Assembly (NCBI GenBank): GCA_021029095.1
Contig: JAJOHG010000146.1
Coordinates: forward strand, 1-64,000
DNA: 64,000 bases
Reading direction: 5' to 3'
From: Phellopilus nigrolimitatus
Taxonomy: Eukaryota; Basidiomycota; Agaricomycetes; Hymenochaetales; Hymenochaetaceae
Part shown: piece by piece, positions 50,715-63,318 of the stretch
Position numbering within the stretch: the first letter of the stretch is position 1
Layout of the letters: the number at the start of each line of letters is the position of its first letter
Notes under the pieces: model-generated
Databases searched by the model: none
Told to the model about the DNA's origin: nothing
What the model saw: the letters and a program-made list of their open reading frames with translations, nothing else
Translations under genes and position numbers: made by a program

Positions 50715-53413
50715 TCAGTCAAATATTGTTTCGGCGTCCACCGAGAGTTCTACGCACCTGAACGATTCTAATCTGCTCTTCGTGCTACAAACGACCTCTT
50801 CGATGTCGTCTGACAGCATTGCAATTGGCGTATCGCGGGATTCGAAACTGGTCGCTGTGCTGGCGATCGGACGGATTAAAGGGTATGGATCAGACTTGCG
50901 TGGCTTGAGCCCCGATCCATTGCGCGGTGCCTGACAACCAGATGAATCAGGACGAGGACGCGGAGCAGATGCAGACTTTGTTATTTTCGCGCGACCAAAT
51001 TGCGAGGCCTAATTTCAAAAGACACTGAGCAATTTATTGAGGCTGTCAACAACGAGAAATACGCACCTTTGGTGTCGAAAGCGGCATTTGCATCCCAGCG
51101 TTTCTGCCAGTAACCCCCATGACGGCCGGGCTGCCAAACGAGAAGCGGGTCGCCCATCCCTGCGCAACCTTCGCATGCGTCGTCTTCTGCGCTCGATTCA
51201 TCTCCTCATCGTCGTCCCAAATCTCCTCTATTTCTGCGTGGACTCGCTCAACGTCACTTGTGTCTATCTGGGACTGAGATGCGATCTGGGTCGGTATGAG
51301 TGGTGTTACGCAGCCGTAGGGAGCTTCTTCGCCCGACACCGGAGTGTCCTGATCCTGATTGTTGTCCCAGCATAAGATCTCGCTGCTCGGCTCCGAGTGC
51401 GATTCTACATCGTCGTCATTGTCCCCTTCAAAATTGAGCGCCAGGTCCGGTCCTAGTACAGCCTCGATATCCTCTTCACATTCCTGATAAAAAGGCTCCG
51501 GAGACCCGCGTACGAGGACCCGCACCGCCGCATCTTGCGTCGGTGATTCCTGTGTAGTGGCGCCCATTCGGCGGGGCACGTGCAAGGTGCTCGCGAGAGA
51601 AGGGCTCGACAGTAGGTCGTACGGATCGATCTCTGTCCCTAAGGAGACCGGGGCTTTACGATGTGTCGTCGTCGTGTGAGCGATAGGAGATGAGAGGTCG
51701 GGAGTACTGTTACGCGATAAGCACGGCGACGGGGAAATGTATCCATCTTCCTGAGCAACAGGGTCGAACACACTTTCCTCGTCTTCTTCCCCCGTACACC
51801 CTTCAGGTGCAGCGTTTTCTTTCTCGTCGCCTTTGAAAGCGTCTGGCACTGCGGCGCGAGAAGGGCCCGCTGGATGGTTAGCAGCGGCGCCCCGTTGGTG
51901 GAAGAACCGACTGAACGAGAGGCTAACCTCGTGCTTCTTCTCCGCCTCCGCCTCGACTTTCTTCCGCTTTGTCGCCACATCTTGTTCCATCACATCCATG
52001 AGCGTGCGTTTCCCAGAAGCGTCTCCTGTGACGATCCCGTTGGACCGGCGCTTCGTCGGGCAAGGCTTTTGCTGTGTTGGCGGCGTTTTCGTAGTCGCCG
52101 CTGAATAGATTATAGAAATCAGCTTTAGATACAGTACGACGATATGACTACTCACAGAAAAAGCTCAGAAGACCGACTCCTTTTGCTAGCTGTTTTCCTT
52201 TCGGCGTTTTCGTACTGTTCGTATCGCGACTTTGTAGCGGAAGCGGCTTGATAGCTTTGGGTGTAAACGAGGGATTTATGTCTTCCATGTCCGCGAGAGA
52301 GATCGGACAGGCGTCGCCCTCGGCGATTCTCTTCGCTAAAGAAGGATCAAGATCTCTACCCAATTTTTTAGAGAGTACACGCGACAAATATGGAAACAAT
52401 CGCGTACCTTCCAATGTACGACTCCGCCTCTTCGCTCAAATCAAGATCGTCAGAAGGATTCGTGAGATAGACAAGTTTTTCTAAACCAGGATCATAAACG
52501 CGTTGATGCAAGAAGACCTTCTCCGCAAGATAGAATGCGTCGAGATACCTTCTCGGCACATCCTTCTTTCCCTCCAGGCGTATCATCTTGACCACCTTAT
52601 CTACCGTCTTGTGCCTTTTGATGAGCTGCCATGCCGTTTTCAGGCCAATGCCAGAAATACTAGGTAGGTAATCGCAACCGCTCAGCATGGCCATCCAGCG
52701 AAACTGCGCGTCAGACCAGCCGACAAGAGATAAAGAGTCAGAAGCAAGCGCAGGTGAGCCGAACTCAGAACGGGAGATGTTGGTAATGGTGGAAGAGACG
52801 GGATCGAGCTTGAAAAGGACGTTTCGGCAGCCGAAAACGAGGAGGTCAGAGTCTTCGGTAATTATACCGTCGACAAGGCCTACGCGCTCGAGGTAGGCGA
52901 GTTGCGCATCTGCTTCGTATGGAGCAACAATGTATGGCACGCCCTCGGCTTTCAGTGCCTAACAAAATGTAAGTACTAGCTAGCTGAATAAAAGGATCCG
53001 TGCATTACCTTAATGACCTGATACGCCATCTGCGGCGTCACGTCGACACACTTGACATAATACTCTCTTGCCTGGCTCTCCTTCCCCTGAGCCGAAAGCT
53101 CGTTTGCACGTTTTACATTATCCGCTCTTTTCTTCTCGCGCTCTTTCTCTGTACCCTGCTTCGCGGGGAGCGGGCCGCCGTCGAAGACGAGAAATGGCGA
53201 GATGTGGTGGTGTCGTAAAAGCCGGACGCGATGCATGCAGTAGTCGACATACTTGCATGTTGGACGGCCTTGCACGAGCTCCGGAGCGCACGCGTACGTG
53301 CCGCGGTGCAGCCAGACGTATGCGTCGACGGCGAGTGTCTGGCCCGCGAACTCGGAGAGGTGCTTCTGCCGCTGAATGGGCTTGAGGAGGGGAAGAAGGC
53401 CCGTGATTCCCAT
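50715..53413 (-). CDS. EXO1: exonuclease 1 (Rad2/XPG family)
   Basis: A 5'-3' exonuclease and flap endonuclease for mismatch repair and resection of double-strand breaks in the nucleus. Exons 53413-53009, 52958-52408, 52355-52156, 52100-51067 and 51008-50715 give 827 aa. The N-nuclease domain starts MGITGLLPLLKPI, with LAVDAYVWLHRG and SPFLVFDGGPLPAK (metal Asp). The I-domain has APYEADAQLAYLER and IITEDSDLLVFGC. The helix-hairpin-helix has SGCDYLPSISGIGLKTA. The C-terminal half is long, acidic and low in structure, with FSRFF near the middle that could act as a PCNA- or MutL-contact motif. It is divergent from the PH-domain gene across 610 bases. Complete. Confidence 0.93.
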
Positions 53414-54023
53414 TCTGGCTCATCTAGAAGACCATGAAGACGGGTATTCGCAAGAAGAAGGCTTGTCGTTGTCGACGTTGAAGGTGGTGGCCAAGCGCGT
53501 CGCGGTGGCACGCTGAACATCCAAAATAGGCATGCGCAAGCAAACGTAAATAACGCGTCGAACCCAGCCAACCATAGTCGTATAAGTATCGATTATGCGT
53601 GTCGCGACGTAGTTCTCCGGAGGTGCCGATTCTCATTGTTTAACTCTATTTAAAAGATATTTCCCGGATGGATTCTGATTTTCTACATCTTTTTCTACCG
53701 ACCAAATAGGATCTTTAGCGCGACAAATTCACATCAAAACAATGAATTTTCGACGTATCATCAACTGCAGCATAGGATGTCAAATTCTCAGATATTTCTG
53801 TATTTCTCTAGATTTTCCTTGAGCGAGTTTTTGTGACCCTTGAGCAGGCAACGGCGAAATGATGCACACTTCCTTCTTAGGAAAGCATATACCAAAAGCG
53901 GGTGTTCGGTCGCCACAAAGTCGTGTGTTGGACGCGAGGGCCAGGCTTTAGCAACTCTCCTGTCCCGACTTCTCCGCGCCGTCATCCACATCGTTCTCGT
54001 TCGCGAGCTCACCGGCGAGCACG
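53414..54023. promoter_or_regulatory. divergent intergenic region, EXO1 / cortical PH protein
   Basis: 610 bases between divergent starts. No further gene was seen. Confidence 0.4.
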
Positions 54024-57000
54024 ATGGCCACCTTTTCAGATGGCCCCCATAATGAGCTCGGCGGTGGCGGCGGCGACGTCTTCAGCGACGGCGACGTGCT
54101 GTCGTCGGCGGGCACCATGCGGCAATATTTGCAGGATCTGCTGGACAGCAAAGAAAAACAGCTGCAGCACGCAGGCACGCTCGGGCAGCGGGTTCTCGCG
54201 CAGCAGATGGAACTCGAAGAACGCGTCCGACAGTTGCAGGAGATCGACGCCGAGAAGGTTGAAGATGACGACGTCAGCGCCGAGTTGCGTCTGCGCTACC
54301 GCGACCTCGCCAGCACTCTCAAGGCCTGGGACGAGGAGAACATCCTCCTCTCTAGTGCTTTCGGAGATGGGGTCAGTTCTATGTTTCTTTCTGGCGCGAA
54401 TTCTGCTAAGTAACGCGTCAACAGACAAACGGCCAACAGCCGTCACCCTCGCTGCCCCTACCCGACCTCCCTCAGGATCAACCCTCGCATGGCCCCTCGG
54501 CTCCCTCAGCTTCACAGTCGCGGCGCGCTAAAAACGCGGCGCACCGCGCGAACGATGTCGGTCAGTACAAGTAAAAATTGGCTTCCCAAGACGTGACTTA
54601 CTTTGCCTAGCAGAATTCGCTTTTGAGATCGGAAGCAGCTTGTTAACCGAAGTGCGGAGACTGCAGAGTTTGCTTGGAGAACGCGACAAAGCAATCCAGG
54701 ACATGAAGGGTGAGAAGGATGATCTCGAGAAAGGTGTCGAAAATCTTCAGACCGCATTGCGGACTCAGGAGCAGAGCGCCGGTGCGTACTTAATTCGCAT
54801 TTCGAAAAATTTCACGACGTTCTTACACGTTCCCCAGACAAATTCAAAGAAGAGAACTGGAACCTCGAAGTCTCCCTTCAGGAGATGCGCGTTCAGCTTT
54901 CCGACGCCCAGGCCGCGGCACAGCGCGGCGAGGCAGAGACGAAACGGCTCACAAGGGTTCTCGCCGGGTCGCGCGAGTCGAACGACTCGTACAAGAATGA
55001 GGTCGAGCGGCTCAAGTCCTCGATAGAGGAGACCAAGATCAAGCACGAGACCGATGTCGCACACCATCGCAAGCACGCCGCCGCCCTCGCGCGTGACAAA
55101 TCCGACCTCCAGCAGTCTGTCGATACGTACAAGGTTGAGCTCGCGCGAGCGAGTCGCCGCCTGCCGCGCTTTGGGTCTCCCTTCACGCCTGGTTCCCACA
55201 CGGACGCGCAAACGCCGCGCATGCCGGAGGATGAGGATGATCCCTTTGGACCGGGCACAACGGGCATGTCGACAAACCGCCGCCGCCTCGACACATCCGG
55301 ACTCTTTCCCCCTGACGCGTTCGGTCCAGAATCCGTAGACAACACACCCGACCCGTCGCCCTCGCGCCCGTTCCTCGCTCCGAGCCACCCAACGAACGAG
55401 ATCGAGGCGCTCCAGCAGAAGCTCGCGCACGCGCAGAGGCATATCTCCACGCTCAAGGGCACGCTCAATCGCGAGAAGGAGCTACGCATGGAGTACAGGC
55501 GCAAGATGCTTGAGGCTGGCGTCACGGAACGGCTGGATCTGGATGAGGATGAGGATGGTGAGGACAGGGAAGAAGAGGATGGAGAAGTAAACGAGGCAGC
55601 GCAGACGAGACCACGTACACGGGCCATGCCGTTCAGAGGAAGAGGATATGGCCGACCAGGGAGATCTGGCAGCCGCCTTACGCTGACGCAAAAGCTCAGA
55701 ATGTCTGCGAACAGCCCATCTTCTGATGTCGACGACGAGGAAAACAGTACACCAGACACTACGAACCTTGACGAATCCGACGTATACCCATCAACATACA
55801 TCCCGGAGACGGAGACGTCTGTTACCGACTCGCAGAATGAGACCTTTCAATCTGCTTCTCCGGGCTCTCCGGCGCCGCCATCGAATCGCGCGAGCGTCGT
55901 GAGCGTGGATGGCATGGACCCCGAATTCGCAAACGTGTTGCGCAGGAACTCGTCTGTGTCTCTCAGGCGCGGCGCGAACCCCATCATCCGCTCGGGTGGG
56001 CGCGGCGGGCGCGGCGGACTAGTCGGCAGACGGCGGGGTGGCACTGCGTACCAGGAGCCGCGGCCGTCATCATTAGTTGGCGCCCCTGAGGCACTCGCGG
56101 CAGAGCTCGGCTTGCGTATGAGCGTTGGGATGGACAGCGTCAGGGAAGATGTCCCCGAGGAGAAGGAGGAGCGGGAGATGAAGGAGTTTGCGTGCCAGAC
56201 AGACTATAAGGAGCCGTCTGCTCCTGTTCCTGCTACTCTTGTTCCCATCCCGGAGTCAGAGGTAGCTATCAAGCCCGAGACTACTGAGATTAGTATTCAG
56301 GTCGACCCCGAACCCCCTGCTCGAATCCCGGAGCCGGATATGGTTGTCAAGCCCGAGACCGCTGAAGTCAGTATTCAAGTCGACCCGGAACCTGAACCCG
56401 AACGCGAGCCTGAGCCCGTTGTTGAATTACCTGCAGTTATCAAGGTGGACTCATTTATGCAAACTGACGAGGCGTCTCGCACGGAGATCTTACCAGAGCC
56501 TGAACCTGAACCTGAGCCAGTAGTCAAAGTGCCCGTGGCGGTCAAGGTCAACTCGTCGATGCAGACTGACGATACTCCTCGCGCGGACATTTCAATCTCA
56601 ACAGATCCGCAGGTCTTTCCTGTCTTGGTTGATAGCAGCACGCTCACGGAGCAATCTGTACCCGCGCAGTCTGCTGAGATGGAGATCCAGACCGATGCAG
56701 AGCCGGAAGCCATTCCTGAAACTATCACGTTACCGCAGAAACCACAGCGCAACGAGGCCGACATGCAGACGCAGACGCAGACGCCGCAGCGCAGCGAGGC
56801 CGAAACACAAACGCAGACTTTGTCACGCGCGGAGTACTCCACCAACGCGCCCGTTCTCCCCGCGGTCCTCCCCGGACAACGGACCCGATACCTCAGCAGC
56901 GCGTCAACCGCCACGACTGTGCCGCGTCCATCATTATTCCAAATAGCGCGAGCAGAGGAGGACGATGATATGAACACGCGGACTGAACTCGCATACCTCA

Positions 57001-59474
57001 CCGGGGGTGAGCCCGAGACGGAGACGGACGCAGATGACTACCGGGACGCGCGGAGCGTCGCACAGACGCCGTCTGCGTCTGAGTCGTTAGACGACTTTCA
57101 CTCGATCTCGACCATGACGGACAACGAATTTTCGGATGACGACGAGGATGAAGATGAGGATGACACAGAGAGTATCAAGGTATCGGTGCTCGATATGGGT
57201 GGTCAGGTCTCGCGTGGGTCTTTGTTCCAACCCGTTGAGGAGGAAGTCCCTTCAAAGACTTTAGTCACGTACGAGTCTCAGGGCGTCGGGACGGATGCTC
57301 CCGTTGAAGAGCCTGAGCGCGAGCTGGCGGAGATATCGATCCAGACAGACGAATGGCGGCCTGAGCCGCTCGCCATGCCCAAGCCTCAGGTTCCTCCAGG
57401 ATTCGGTCTCTACCGTGTTGGACCGAACTCACAGCAGTTCCAGTTCATCTCTCCTACTCCACCCGCCCCACCAACGTCCACGTCTATCCCCATCGCACCT
57501 TCTCATTCTCTTGCGACCCCGCCCACGCAAAATCTTCGTGACTCGACTTCCACCGTCATCGCCCGCCCGCTCCGCTTCTCCTCCCCATCCCTTCCTGTCG
57601 ACGTCGAGAGACGGAAGTCTGATGAGTCAGTATCGTTGAACACTCCCGAGGCTGCTGGTCCTCGCCAACATACTCAGTCCCTGGGTATGTCACCTACCAT
57701 CGACAGAACGCGTCCGCCGACGATGATGCTTCCTCCACCGCCCAAGATGCCTCCACCGCCGAACAGCATGCCGCCTCCATCGTTCATTCCGGAGAAACGC
57801 AGAGCTCCCTCTGCACTATCGTCTCATCGCGAGATGCCTCCTCCAAGACCGTCATCTCCTCCACCCCCAGAGCTCATTCAGCGAGCAACTACACCAACGT
57901 TCGGAGCAGTGCTTACCGTTCCCGGCAGGGGTATTCCTCCGCGCCAGCACGGCTCAAGCCTCCCGCCAATGTCCGTCCTGCGTCAGCCGGCGTCGACGAA
58001 CAGTTTCAGGTCCGCCGCGAACGCCGGAACTCACGCGCAGGTGTCGAGTGGCAGCGGCAGCGGGCTCTTCATGGACAGCCGGGACCGACGACTGCACTCA
58101 GCGACATCGCTTCTCTCCGACCAAGAAGACGTACTTTCGCGGCGCTCCTCGGTCTCATCTGACTTCCACACACGCGGCGCATTGTCGGAGCCCGAGCATG
58201 CTGGAAATACGACGCTCAACGCACCTACGACACCGACGAGAGTCCCTGGGAACATGCCGGGAAGCTCGACGGATCCCACGATCATCCATGCGATTACGCA
58301 AACCATGATTGGCGAGTTTTTGTACAAGTACACGCGCCGGACGATTGGAAAGGGCCATGGAGAGCGAAGGCACAAGCGCTTCTTTTGGGTACATCCGTAC
58401 ACTAAGACGCTTTATTGGAGCTCGGGTGACCCTGGCTCGACGAATGTCACGGAACAGAGTGCAAAGAGCGGTACGTGAATGGGTTTTCTGTTACTCGTTA
58501 TCTATTGACTTAGAATTCATCTGTAGCGTATATCGATTCTGTTCGGGCTGTTTTGGATCCCAACCCCATGCCGCCTGGGCTGTACCAGTACAGTGTCGTT
58601 ATTTCCACGCCGCAGAGGGAGATGAAATTCACCGCCCCGACAAAGGAGAGGCACGAAATATGGCTGAACGTAGGCTACTGATACTTTTCCGTACCCGCCC
58701 CAGAACTAACTCATTACCATAAAGGCTCTTCAATATCTTCTCGCTCGCCCAACCCCTGCTGTCCAATCTCCTGGGACATCGCAGGTTAATGGCCCACCCG
58801 TGACACCCGTGCGCAATACGAGTGGCTACAACAACATTCACGGGCAGGGCGGTGTTACTTCTCCAATGTCGCAACGCACCGGCCGTAGTGAAAAGTCTGG
58901 AATGTCCGGCGAGTCGCCATGGAATGTCACCCCGCGCGGCGGGCGGCGCAGCCGCTCGCGTATCTCCGTGGGTGGCTCGGTCGGTAAGCGCTCAGGCACA
59001 CCTGCTGCTGAATACCTGCGCTGGACAGACGGACCCGGGAGCCCCGGCGCGCACAGCCTGCACGGGTTCGAGCAATTCGGGAATGGCAGAGATTTCGACG
59101 ATGACGACCTGGACTTTGAGATACACGACGCGACCTTGAGCGACCAGGAGGGCTTCGAAGGCCTTGAAAATGTGCGCGCATGCTGTGATGGGCGGCATAC
59201 TGTCGGGCGCTCGGGAATGCTCGAGCATCACCACCACGACCACAACCACACGCTTCCGAATCATCACCACGCGCATGTGCACCGGCCGATTCCTCAGTTT
59301 CTCAGAGGCAACGACCCCATGCCGGAGCATCTCCAGCCATCCCGCCCGGTCTCTCCTGCGTTCTCTTTTCGCTCGCGCGCGAGCAGTCGAAAAAGTGGTG
59401 AAGGCGGAGGGAACCTCTTCTCTCGCTTCGGAACGCGCAGATCAAAGAACGCGCCAACAGCGACTGAAGGGTGA
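54024..59474 (+). CDS. cortical coiled-coil PH protein (Num1/Mcp5/ApsA-like)
   Basis: A large scaffold that in other fungi anchors dynein and mitochondria at the cell cortex and moves nuclei. Exons 54024-54371, 54425-54560, 54614-54781, 54838-58470, 58527-58669 and 58725-59474 give 1,725 aa. The N-terminal half has coiled coils (MRQYLQDLLDSKEKQLQHAG, SLLTEVRRLQSLLGERDKAI, LQQKLAHAQRHISTLKGTL). The middle is acidic, with repeats such as EISIQVDPEP, SFMQTDE and SIQTDE. A Pro-rich region and a C-terminal Mcp5-type PH domain follow: TQTMIGEFLYKYTRR, RHKRFFWVHPYTKTLYWSSG, YSVVISTPQREMKFTAP and HEIWLNALQYLL. A His-rich stretch (HHHHDHNH) lies near the end. The PH domain predicts binding to plasma-membrane phosphoinositide. 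Intact. Confidence 0.85.
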
Positions 59475-60141
59475 CCTAACCGATGAGGCGAAGAATCAAC
59501 TAGGGCATACCATCAAGTTGAAAGCAGTTCGCTGAATATCAGCCAGTCGCTGAGCATACGTCATAATCGCTGAGTCAGATTATTTTTCTCTTTTCTCTTT
59601 AGAATACCACGCTACCCCCTCTTAGTTATCATTTTCTCTCTTTAGTTTTGTTCCGGTTTCGTTTCGTTTATGCTTGCTTGCTCCGTCTTTCGTTCTTTTT
59701 GTTATGGCTAATCCCGCGGTCCTTGTTTCTTTTCATCTCTTGAGGAAGATTTACACCTAGTACTTCCTAATCTCCTATCGCTCGTTCAAACTGTTGCCCT
59801 CGTATGATGTATCTGCCAAACTGCACACCTCTTGTGAAATTATCACTTTCCTTGAGATAAAACTTATACTTTACGACAATGATCAATGAATTACAAGCTG
59901 TTCGTTTCACACTGAAATCGGTAAGTTTGGGACTGTCTCGGCGATCTGTGACTGTGCCTCCAGATCCTGCAGAGTTACTTATCATGTTTCTGTTCGCAGT
60001 CGCACTACATTTTGATATATAATTACAGCAAACTTGGGTATGAGAAGTTCGTGTAAGCTCACGTGATGAGCCATGACGTATTGACCAAGCCTAATGCAAA
60101 GTGACCGACAGCAGGCGTTTACTTGTTCACTGTCTGCAGCG
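59475..60141. other. intergenic
   Basis: A T-rich 3' flank (59580-59720), then the promoter of the protease gene. No gene was seen. Confidence 0.45.
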
Positions 60142-63032
60142 ATGAGCTCGAGCATACGCGACCGCGCGGCGTCCGTGCTCGCTTTCAAGAAGCTGCCTGT
60201 TACGATCGTAGTCGTCTTCATCTACGCTGCAATTTACATTTCCCTCTCCATAACCGATAACCTGCCGTCGTTTCCTACGCCGGCCGGCCAGCACGGTCTC
60301 AACCTCGACGATGCGTATGCCGACCTCCACAAGGTTCTCGTCCTCGAAAATGCTCGAGCTTCTACTGCCTACTAATGCCTATTCGAAGATTGCGGGTCTT
60401 CCGCATCCTTACAACTCTCACCAGAACGATGTCGTGCGCAAGTTTATCCTCGCCCGCGTGCAGTCCATCGCCGCCGTGTCGCCATTTGTTGAGGTTGACG
60501 ACGACCGCATCAGCAATGTGACCTTCGGTATGGCTGGCTCAGGTGTTGCGGCGTATTTCGAGGGATCGAACGTGCTCATCAAGGTGGACGGCACTCAACC
60601 GGACCTCAACGCGTTGCTCTTCTCAGCTCACTTCGACTCAGTATCGACCGCCCCGGGCGCCACGGACGACGGCATGGGTGTGGCTACATTGATCTCACTT
60701 GTCGACTACTTCTCAAATAATCAGCCGAAGCGCACACTGGTTTTTAACATTAACAATGGCGAAGAGGATGGGCTGTATGGTGCACATGCGTGAGTAGAGC
60801 ATTTTGGATTGGACACCTTGCTGACTTGCTACATCAGCTTCCTCGAACATCCGTGGTTCAACCTCACCAGGAATTTCATTAATGTCGAGGGTGCAGGAGC
60901 CGGCGGGTAAGTGACAACTAATGCGGGTCTGCGAGGAATTGTATTAATAACGCGTTGCAGGCGCCCGCTTCTCCTGCGTGCAACGGCGACGCACCACGCT
61001 CGTGCTTGGAGTGCCGTCGCGCACCCGCATGGGCTCGTGGCAAGCGCAGACGCATTTGCGCGTGGAGTCGTCAAGAGCGCCACGGACTATTCGGTATACA
61101 CCGCCGCGGCGCGTGGCGGAATCGACTTCTCGTTCTATCGCCAGCGCAGCAAGTATCACACGAAGGAGGACACAATTCCTTCGCTCGGTGGCAAGGCCGC
61201 GCTGTGGAACATGATGGAGTCGACCTTCCTTGCAGGCCTTGCTCTCATAGAAGAAGACGACAAGACCGCCGGAGAGGAAAGCACGCCGGTGTATTTTGAT
61301 TGTGGGCACTCTTTTCGAAACAGCGATGTTCGTCCTGCTGATGCTGGATCATATAGTGTTTGGAGAGGCCTTTGCTGTGTTGTCACTCAAAACGTTCTAC
61401 ATCATCAACATTGTCCTGCTTGTCGTCGGCCCAATTTTAGTTGCTGTACTAGTCTTCGTTGCACAGAGGAAGAACAAACTATACTGGTCCGCTAAAGGAT
61501 GGGGCCGTACTCCGACTGCGCTAGTAATTGGAGGTGGGTTAACTGTCGGTCTCGGGATACTGTACAGATTTGTCAACCCTTTCGTAAGTCGACAGTGGGA
61601 TGTAATACAGCTGCACCTGACTAACACCCTACGTAGATTATCTACTCCTCCGCCACTGCTGTGCTCATCTCCACGCTCACGCTGAGTCTTCTCTCATTCT
61701 ACGCTGTCCTCGCGCTCTTCGCATTCTTCCTTCCCGTCCCGCAGCAGCGTTCGACAGTCCTTCTAGAATCCTACATCTTCTGGTGGATCCTGCTCGTCAT
61801 CGACACCGTGGCTATTGGTCGTTCGCAGATTGGAGGGCTCTACTTCGTGACGTTTTTTTACGCCGGGACACTCGTGGCGCTTCTGCTTGGATTGCTCGAA
61901 CACTTCGAACTTCCATCAGCACGGCGAGGGAGCCGTAATGGCAACGCCGCTGTCATTGACAACGAGTATCGCAGTGAAGGAGACGATACGGCACATGAAG
62001 TGTCTTCAGAAAGGACGCCGCTGCTCGCGCAGAACGGCCGCGGAATTAAAAAAAGTGAGATGGATGAAGACAATGAGATCGGGTTATGGTTTATCCAATT
62101 CCTACTCGCGGTACCGTTCCCTGTCATCCTGATTACACAGGTTGGGTTACTGCTGATCAACGCGCTCAGCCAGACACTCGCCGACGGCAGCTCAGTGACA
62201 ACAGGTAAGGTTTATGTCATTTTCTTGATAATACGAGGCTTATACTCTTGTTTTATTAGTGTACCTAGCAGTGTCTTTTGTCTCGATTATCAGTTTCGTC
62301 CCTCTTCTACCATTTATCCATAAACTGCACCGTTTTATCCCGTACACGCTTGTTCTCGTTCTCGTCGTCACAACCATCTACAACGTCTTCTCGTTTCCTT
62401 TCTCCGAAAACTCACCGCTCAAGATCTTCTTTCAAGAAACCATCAACCTTGACTCCGATGCGAATTTTGTACAGCTCTCCGGTGTAAATCCCTGGCTCGA
62501 GAACTCTATCGTCTCTGAGCTGCCATCGGCGTGGGACAACAATCGCAACTGCTCGACCACCGACCCCCTCCGTGCGAACATTCCGTCGTGTACGTGGCCA
62601 GGGCTTCCTCCTCACGTCGCCGCAGGACAGCCCTCATCCTGGCTGCGCGTGAACGCGACGCAGACCGCCCCGGGTGCAGGTCTGCTCTCGATCGCGGGTG
62701 TGGGCTCGCGCAGCTGTCGTGTGTACTTTGACACTCCCGCAGGGCTGGCACGCGTGCGCGGATCCGGTGGACGCGTGCAGGCGCCATTCCCACTCGCAAA
62801 ATCCGGTGTTGATGAGCTGCGCCTGTGGAGTCGTACGTGGGAACGCACGTTCGAGGTGAGCGTCGCATGGGAGGGCGGCGCTCCGATGAGTGGACGCGTC
62901 GCGTGCGAGTGGGCGGAGCAGACGGGTATCCCTGCGCTTGAGGAGGTCGTGAGCTTCCTCCCGAAGTGGGCGCGCGTGACGAAGAGGACTGACGGGCTAC
63001 TAGAGGTGTCTAAGTCCTTCACTTTGAATTGA
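60142..63032 (+). CDS. PFF1: vacuolar membrane protease, M28 family (Pff1-type), with one frameshift
   Basis: A zinc aminopeptidase-like protein with many membrane spans, known from yeast vacuoles. Start MSSSIRDRAASVLAFKKLPV, with a first span TIVVVFIYAAIYISLSI. The M28 domain has PHPYNSHQNDVVR, FSAHFDSVSTAPGATDDG (His and Asp zinc ligands), NNGEEDGLYGAHAF (catalytic Glu and ligand), FINVEGAGAGG, SATDYSVYTAAARGG and YHTKEDT (last His). Several hydrophobic spans follow (LKTFYIINIVLLVVGPILVA, ESYIFWWILLVIDTVAIG), and a C-terminal lumenal domain ends KSFTLN. Between VYFD and IVGTLFETAMFV (61293-61300) the frame changes, as if two bases were missing or one added. No intron fits there. Everything else is conserved. 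Confidence 0.82.
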
Positions 63033-63318
63033 TCCCGGGTTTTGTCGTTGTCGGAGGAACTGTTTGTAATACAGACACGTGTACGAGATGGACTCGTCGT
63101 CCTTGTTTCTTTTCTCTGTGCTTCTTACTTTCTCTGGACATCTACTTGCAATCTCAAATACTTACTACATAATCAATCCATGCGTCCTCAATGTTTTCTC
63201 TCGTTCATTGTGTAGCATAGCACATCCAGGATTGGTTAAAAGGGAGTTAATATTTTCACGTATATAACAACAAGTCCCTGAAAATAAACATAGTATAGAA
63301 ACGTACAAGAATAAATCA
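63033..63318. other. intergenic between converging genes
   Basis: No gene. AT-rich 3' flanks of both neighbours. Confidence 0.4.

Noticed and set aside
54893..55801. 302-codon Ser-rich minus-strand ORF over the PH protein
   Set aside because: Antisense shadow of a continuous 3.6 kb coding exon.
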